DNA of 32,211 nucleotides, taken from Fidelibacterota bacterium. GTDB taxonomy: Bacteria; Fidelibacterota; Marinisomatia; SCGC-AAA003-L08; D37C17. The position numbers and the translations under genes were made by a program. Below, one piece after another: positions 28,372-32,211 of this stretch (within the stretch, counting starts at the first letter, position 1; every line of letters starts with the position of its first letter). The notes below the pieces were generated by a model that had not been told where the DNA came from, did not search any database, and saw nothing but the letters and a program-made list of their open reading frames with translations. The stretch is taken from contig PCCQ01000020.1 in assembly GCA_002731795.1 (NCBI GenBank), forward strand, positions 1 to 32,211, written 5' to 3'.

Positions 28372-30341
28372 AGGAGACCTTTCCGTTTTCTTAAAAACCA
28401 CTCAAGTATAAGGGTTATTAATAAAATAAACCAAAACTTATGAAAAGAATGAATATTTAGCTCAATTTTATTCTTTTTGACAGAAATAGCTGAATTTAAA
28501 AGAGAATTTATTTTTTCATAAGATTCTATATCAAAATAATCTCCATTAGATTTTAATGCTGTCATCTGTAATTCTCCGACAGCTCTGTAAGACTTATTTA
28601 ATTCTATGATATTGGGATATACGATAATTTTAATTTGATTACTCTTGTATAGTTGATTATCAGATAATCCTTCTACAGATATGAGATATTCTCCATTTGA
28701 TAAATTGTCAATATATTTACGATTATTATTATCATTTTGAATCTTATTAAAATTGATCTTTTCGATTTCATTATTTTTTATATTTTCGAGAATAAGTTCA
28801 AAATTCATTTTTTTATATACTTCTGGATGGTTGATATCAATATATAAATTTTCACCATTAAATATTTCTGTTTTATTTGTACCTAAAATTATCTGTTTAC
28901 CAAAATCAATATATAAAAATATTAAGTTATAAAGATAATCTTTAAAAAAATCATATGAATCATTAATGAAAATTTTTGATAATTCAGGAATAAAAACATA
29001 AAACCTATTTTCACTCTCCGCAATTGCAACACTTTCATCAGAATAATTTAAGTGGGTGGTTTTAAAGTCATTGCTGATGAAAAAATTTTTATTTACTGGT
29101 ACTAAATTATTAAGATAACTATTTTTATTTTTTAAGGTTTTTCTATCCCCATCATCCTTAGAAAAATCTATTCTATCTGATAAAATATTACTTAAGGTAT
29201 TAAAATCATAATCTGGGCCTTCAAAAAACATACTTTTAGTTTTAGTTAATTTATCCCTTTCCAATGAAAAGAAAATTTCATTATCTGATTTTGAAAGTGG
29301 AAAATTGTCATATAAGATTAAATCTATATTTGTAAAATCTATATCTTCAATAGGTATGTTCCATTTATTATTTATTCTATATAAATTTTTAATTTCTAGA
29401 CCATCTATTTGATTTAACAAATTCGTTATTATCTGAGTATTTGAATTTAAAGATCCTGATATAAATAAAACTTTTTTATAATTATCAGTAATAATAGTCT
29501 GAATTTTAAAGCTGTTGTCCTGTTTATTTTCAATTATTGAATTTGCTAAAACTGAAATAGTCAAATCTAAATTTCCAGCTGTTTTTTTTTCAGTTGGTAT
29601 CATTATGTTGTAATTGTAAAAATTTTCTCCATCAGCTAAAGTGATATCTTTACTATATAATAATGAATTTTGATCCATAACCTCCAGCACACAATCCGTA
29701 TTTGATGATAATAGACTATTGATCATTACTTGAATATTAATTGAATCGCCTCTATTTATAGATATAGGAAATAAAACCTCATCAATTGATATTTCTTGAT
29801 TTTCAAGAGATCCCAAGCCAATAATATTTATTGGATTATCTAAAATTAAATCAGATAGACCAAATCCATGAGTTTGTATTCCATCAGTAAATAAAATATT
29901 TAAATGTTTTGGGGAAGTGTTAATTTTATTAACAACATCTGTATATATTGTTGATGAATCAGTAAAATCTACACTACCTCCTTCAACTAAATCCTCTCCG
30001 AATGTATAATAACTTAATTTATAATCTTTATTATCTGCCCACACCTCGATACTATCAATATAACTATTCATTTCATTTGATGTAACTACCTGAGAAATAC
30101 TTTTCGAATTATCTATGAATATGTTTATTTTTTTTTCAACTATTTTATCTGAATAGTAATTTATAAATGGTTCAAAAAATAGAATTAAAAGTATAGTTAG
30201 AGATATACTTCGTAACAAAAGCAAAGAATAAGATTTAACTTTTTTGTCATTTAAATGCTTTTTATATAAATATACAAATAGTATAAATGTCACTATTAGA
30301 ATTAATCCTAGAATAATAGGACCAAGTATATAAAATTTCAT
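28368..30341 (-). CDS. Membrane-anchored periplasmic von Willebrand A domain protein
   Basis: 657 residues. Two N-terminal membrane helices (about 5-25 and 39-60) flank a positively charged loop; a large periplasmic part and a C-terminal helix (about 635-652) follow, with a basic RKRKGLL end inside. A vWA-like domain begins at about 72 with a complete metal site by eye: Asp77-x-Ser79-x-Ser81, Thr134 and Asp153 in LFTDG. After it come beta-rich domains resembling CARDB/Ig folds. Such proteins occur in FCB bacteria; their function is mostly unknown. It begins directly at the tsaD stop (TAAATG) and overlaps the export gene by 4 nt, so it may work with the polysaccharide machinery; this is inference from context. 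Confidence 0.75.
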   Translation of the reverse strand: MKFYILGPIILGLILIVTFILFVYLYKKHLNDKKVKSYSLLLLRSISLTILLILFFEPFINYYSDKIVEKKINIFIDNSKSISQVVTSNEMNSYIDSIEVWADNKDYKLSYYTFGEDLVEGGSVDFTDSSTIYTDVVNKINTSPKHLNILFTDGIQTHGFGLSDLILDNPINIIGLGSLENQEISIDEVLFPISINRGDSINIQVMINSLLSSNTDCVLEVMDQNSLLYSKDITLADGENFYNYNIMIPTEKKTAGNLDLTISVLANSIIENKQDNSFKIQTIITDNYKKVLFISGSLNSNTQIITNLLNQIDGLEIKNLYRINNKWNIPIEDIDFTNIDLILYDNFPLSKSDNEIFFSLERDKLTKTKSMFFEGPDYDFNTLSNILSDRIDFSKDDGDRKTLKNKNSYLNNLVPVNKNFFISNDFKTTHLNYSDESVAIAESENRFYVFIPELSKIFINDSYDFFKDYLYNLIFLYIDFGKQIILGTNKTEIFNGENLYIDINHPEVYKKMNFELILENIKNNEIEKINFNKIQNDNNNRKYIDNLSNGEYLISVEGLSDNQLYKSNQIKIIVYPNIIELNKSYRAVGELQMTALKSNGDYFDIESYEKINSLLNSAISVKKNKIELNIHSFHKFWFILLITLILEWFLRKRKGLL

Positions 30342-31337
30342 TTAGAGAGAAAGGTTTGGATTAGGTTCTAATGATAAATCAGAACGTTCACCCGCTTTTA
30401 ATTTTTCATATCCAGCCATAGCGATCATTGCTGCATTATCCGTACATAAACTCAATGGTGGAAAATAAATTGAAAGATTATTATCTGATGATAGTTTTGC
30501 AGCTTTTTCTCTAAATCGACTATTAGCTGCAACTCCACCCGCAATAGAAACTTGATTTATCTCTTCTTCTTTTGAAATCCTACTTATTCTATCTAATAAT
30601 GTATCAACTATAGCCTCTTGATAACTTGCAGCAATATGATGAAGATTCTTTTTTACTTCTTTGTCATCCATTTTTCTTACTTTATAAAGAAGAGATGTTT
30701 TTAATCCACTGAAAGAAAAGTCATATTTTGATTTTTTAACCTTAGGTCTGGGGAATGGATAATATTCTGTATCTCCACCTACTGAAGCCTTTTGTATTTC
30801 TGGTCCACCAGGATAAGAAAGTCCAATTAACCTTGCCCCCTTATCAAATGCTTCGCCCGCTGCGTCATCTACAGTATTTGCGAGAAGATCATAATTGCCT
30901 ATTTTATTAACTCTCCATATCTGTGTATGTCCCCCAGATACAATTAAAGAAATAAAAGGAAAAGATATTTGTGTATTTTCCATAATGTTTGAAAATAAAT
31001 GACCTTCGAGATGGTTAACTCCAACATAGGGGATATTAAGAGCCATAGACATTCCTTTTGCAAAGTTTAAACCTACTAGAAGAGCACCTTTTAAACCTGC
31101 ACCATAGGTAACTGCAATACCATCTATTTCATGTTTCTGAATATTAGATTTATGAATAGCTCTATTTACAACATAAGTTATATTTTTTTGATGTTCTCTA
31201 GATGCTAATTCAGGAACAACACCACCATATTCAGAATGAATTTCTTGAGAATATACAATATTTGATAACATCTCATAATCTTTGACGATTGAAGCAGATG
31301 TTTCATCACAAGAGCTTTCTATGCCTAGTACAATCAA
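30342..31337 (-). CDS. tsaD: tRNA N6-adenosine threonylcarbamoyltransferase TsaD
   Basis: 331 residues of the Kae1/Qri7/YgjD family, which transfers threonylcarbamoyl to A37 of ANN-decoding tRNAs with TsaB and TsaE. The start GIESSCDETSASIV (5-18) and the metal-binding His109 and His113 (NHLEGH) are present, as are VSGGHTQIW and the C-terminal GGVAANSRFR and CTDNAAMIA motifs. The start is a TTG, since the conserved IVLGIESSCD begins directly after it and no alternative is available. It lies 13 nt after rpsA. No tsaB or tsaE is in the window. Confidence 0.96.
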   Translation of the reverse strand: MIVLGIESSCDETSASIVKDYEMLSNIVYSQEIHSEYGGVVPELASREHQKNITYVVNRAIHKSNIQKHEIDGIAVTYGAGLKGALLVGLNFAKGMSMALNIPYVGVNHLEGHLFSNIMENTQISFPFISLIVSGGHTQIWRVNKIGNYDLLANTVDDAAGEAFDKGARLIGLSYPGGPEIQKASVGGDTEYYPFPRPKVKKSKYDFSFSGLKTSLLYKVRKMDDKEVKKNLHHIAASYQEAIVDTLLDRISRISKEEEINQVSIAGGVAANSRFREKAAKLSSDNNLSIYFPPLSLCTDNAAMIAMAGYEKLKAGERSDLSLEPNPNLSL

Positions 31338-31350
31338 TTTTGCCTAGTTT

Positions 31351-32211
31351 TTATTCTTTCTCTTCTGAGCCCTCATCAGAAGGCATCTCTTCTGCATTGT
31401 CGCCTGAAGAGTCTTCAGCTGGAGTTTCTTCTGACATTGATTCTTCTTCAATATTTTGATCAGTTTTTGAGTCATCAGATCCTGAAGTAGATGAATGAGC
31501 ACCATCATCCATTATAATTACTTTTTTACTTTCAGCATCAACGCCTTGAACAACAAGTTCATACTTCTGGTCAATTTTAAAGCTATCTTTATCGCTTGTT
31601 TTCAATAGCCCTTCAACATCATGTTCTAATTCAAAGATAACACCCTTATCAATAACTTTAATTGCAGTACCCTTAATTGTTTTTCCAGACTCAAACTCAT
31701 CAGATAATGTATCCCAAGGATTATCTTCAAGTTGCTTTATCCCTAAAGATATTTTTTTATCTTCACTTGAAACTTCTAGAATTTTAACTTCTACTTCATC
31801 TCCGATTGCTATAAAATCTTTAGGATGCCTTATAGTTTTAGTCCAAGACATATCCGAAACATGTAAAAGCCCATCAATATTATCTTCTAAATTAACAAAA
31901 GCACCAAATTGAGTTATGTTTTTAACAACACCTTTTTGAACATCACCAACCTTATAGTTTGTTTCAATATCATCCCATGGATTAGAAGTTAACTGCTTGA
32001 CACCAAGAGATATTTTTTTCTCATTTTTCTCAACGCTAAGAACTTTTGCATTGACTATATCCCCAAGGGCATAAACATCAGATGGATGCTTAATATGTTT
32101 TGTCCAAGATATCTCGGATATGTGGATAAGTCCTTCAACACCTTCTTCAAGCTCTATGAATAAACCATAATTCATCATATTTACAACTTTACCTTCAACT
32201 TCTGATGAAAC
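31351..32211 (-). CDS. rpsA: 30S ribosomal protein S1, C-terminal part (runs off right edge)
   Basis: The frame stays open to the window edge, so the N-terminal part is missing; 286 residues are visible. There are three S1 RNA-binding repeats: about 5-74 (GLFIELEEGVEGLIHISEISW), 90-161 (FGAFVNLEDNIDGLLHVSDMSW) and a more degenerate one at 178-236. The SLGVKQL/SLGIKQL-NPWD junctions between repeats are typical of bacterial S1. The last 50 residues are a Ser/Glu/Asp-rich acidic tail. S1 helps the 30S subunit bind mRNA. It is the most upstream visible gene of the long minus-strand run. Confidence 0.92.
   Translation of the reverse strand, partial: VSSEVEGKVVNMMNYGLFIELEEGVEGLIHISEISWTKHIKHPSDVYALGDIVNAKVLSVEKNEKKISLGVKQLTSNPWDDIETNYKVGDVQKGVVKNITQFGAFVNLEDNIDGLLHVSDMSWTKTIRHPKDFIAIGDEVEVKILEVSSEDKKISLGIKQLEDNPWDTLSDEFESGKTIKGTAIKVIDKGVIFELEHDVEGLLKTSDKDSFKIDQKYELVVQGVDAESKKVIIMDDGAHSSTSGSDDSKTDQNIEEESMSEETPAEDSSGDNAEEMPSDEGSEEKE

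Noticed and set aside
28372-28401. Longer export-protein start at 28401
   Set aside because: It puts a charged decapeptide before the signal peptide and overlaps the vWA gene by 34 nt; the ATG at 28371 has a better leader and an ATGA coupling.

Overview
This is an AT-rich, very densely packed bacterial chromosome segment. Its gene content points to a marine member of the Fibrobacteres-Chlorobi-Bacteroidetes side of the tree, with candidate phylum Marinimicrobia (SAR406) my best guess. The reasons are a Bacteroidetes-style ParE/ParC pair, a 31-residue COX24/bS22-type basic protein right after an HU gene, and a secreted protein built of near-identical modules plus a calcium-binding-like Cys/Asp-rich linker of a kind common in marine FCB bacteria. 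This placement is inferred from remembered family features, not from a search.

Layout. Positions 1-1254 (minus) hold the N-terminal 418 residues of a secreted repeat protein that continues past the left edge. A 200-bp divergent promoter region (1255-1454), carrying a CRP/FNR-like palindrome, separates it from a three-gene plus-strand operon: malate dehydrogenase, an alanine/glycine:cation symporter and an inositol-monophosphatase-family phosphatase. That operon ends tail-to-tail with purL, the two coding regions overlapping by 14 bp.

Everything from 32211 down to 4655 is on the minus strand, with no intergenic gap above about 51 nt and many stop/start overlaps. In transcription order: rpsA (3' part), tsaD, a periplasmic von Willebrand A protein, a Wzx/Wzy-type polysaccharide block (export protein, Wzz, Wzy/ligase, Wzx flippase, glycosyltransferase, Wzi-like barrel, glycosyltransferase), serS, an MltD-type LysM lytic transglycosylase, sppA, hup and a bS22/mS38-like small protein. 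A strong intrinsic terminator (15284-15316) follows. After it come xseA, xseB, nadK, a probable lipoprotein of unknown function, parE, parC and purL.

Functional reading. The polysaccharide block has export, chain-length, polymerisation and flipping functions but only two glycosyltransferases, with no initiating sugar-phosphate transferase or nucleotide-sugar enzymes, so it must rely on genes elsewhere. The rest is housekeeping: translation (rpsA, tsaD, serS, bS22-like), envelope maintenance (MltD, SppA), DNA maintenance (HU, Xse, topoisomerase IV), NADP supply and purine synthesis. Five genes use TTG starts. I found no tRNA, rRNA, CRISPR array, insertion sequence or prophage. Nothing here is clearly a new system; the best leads are the unrecognised lipoprotein between nadK and parE, the COX24-type mini-protein, the modular secreted protein and the periplasmic vWA gene beside the export operon.
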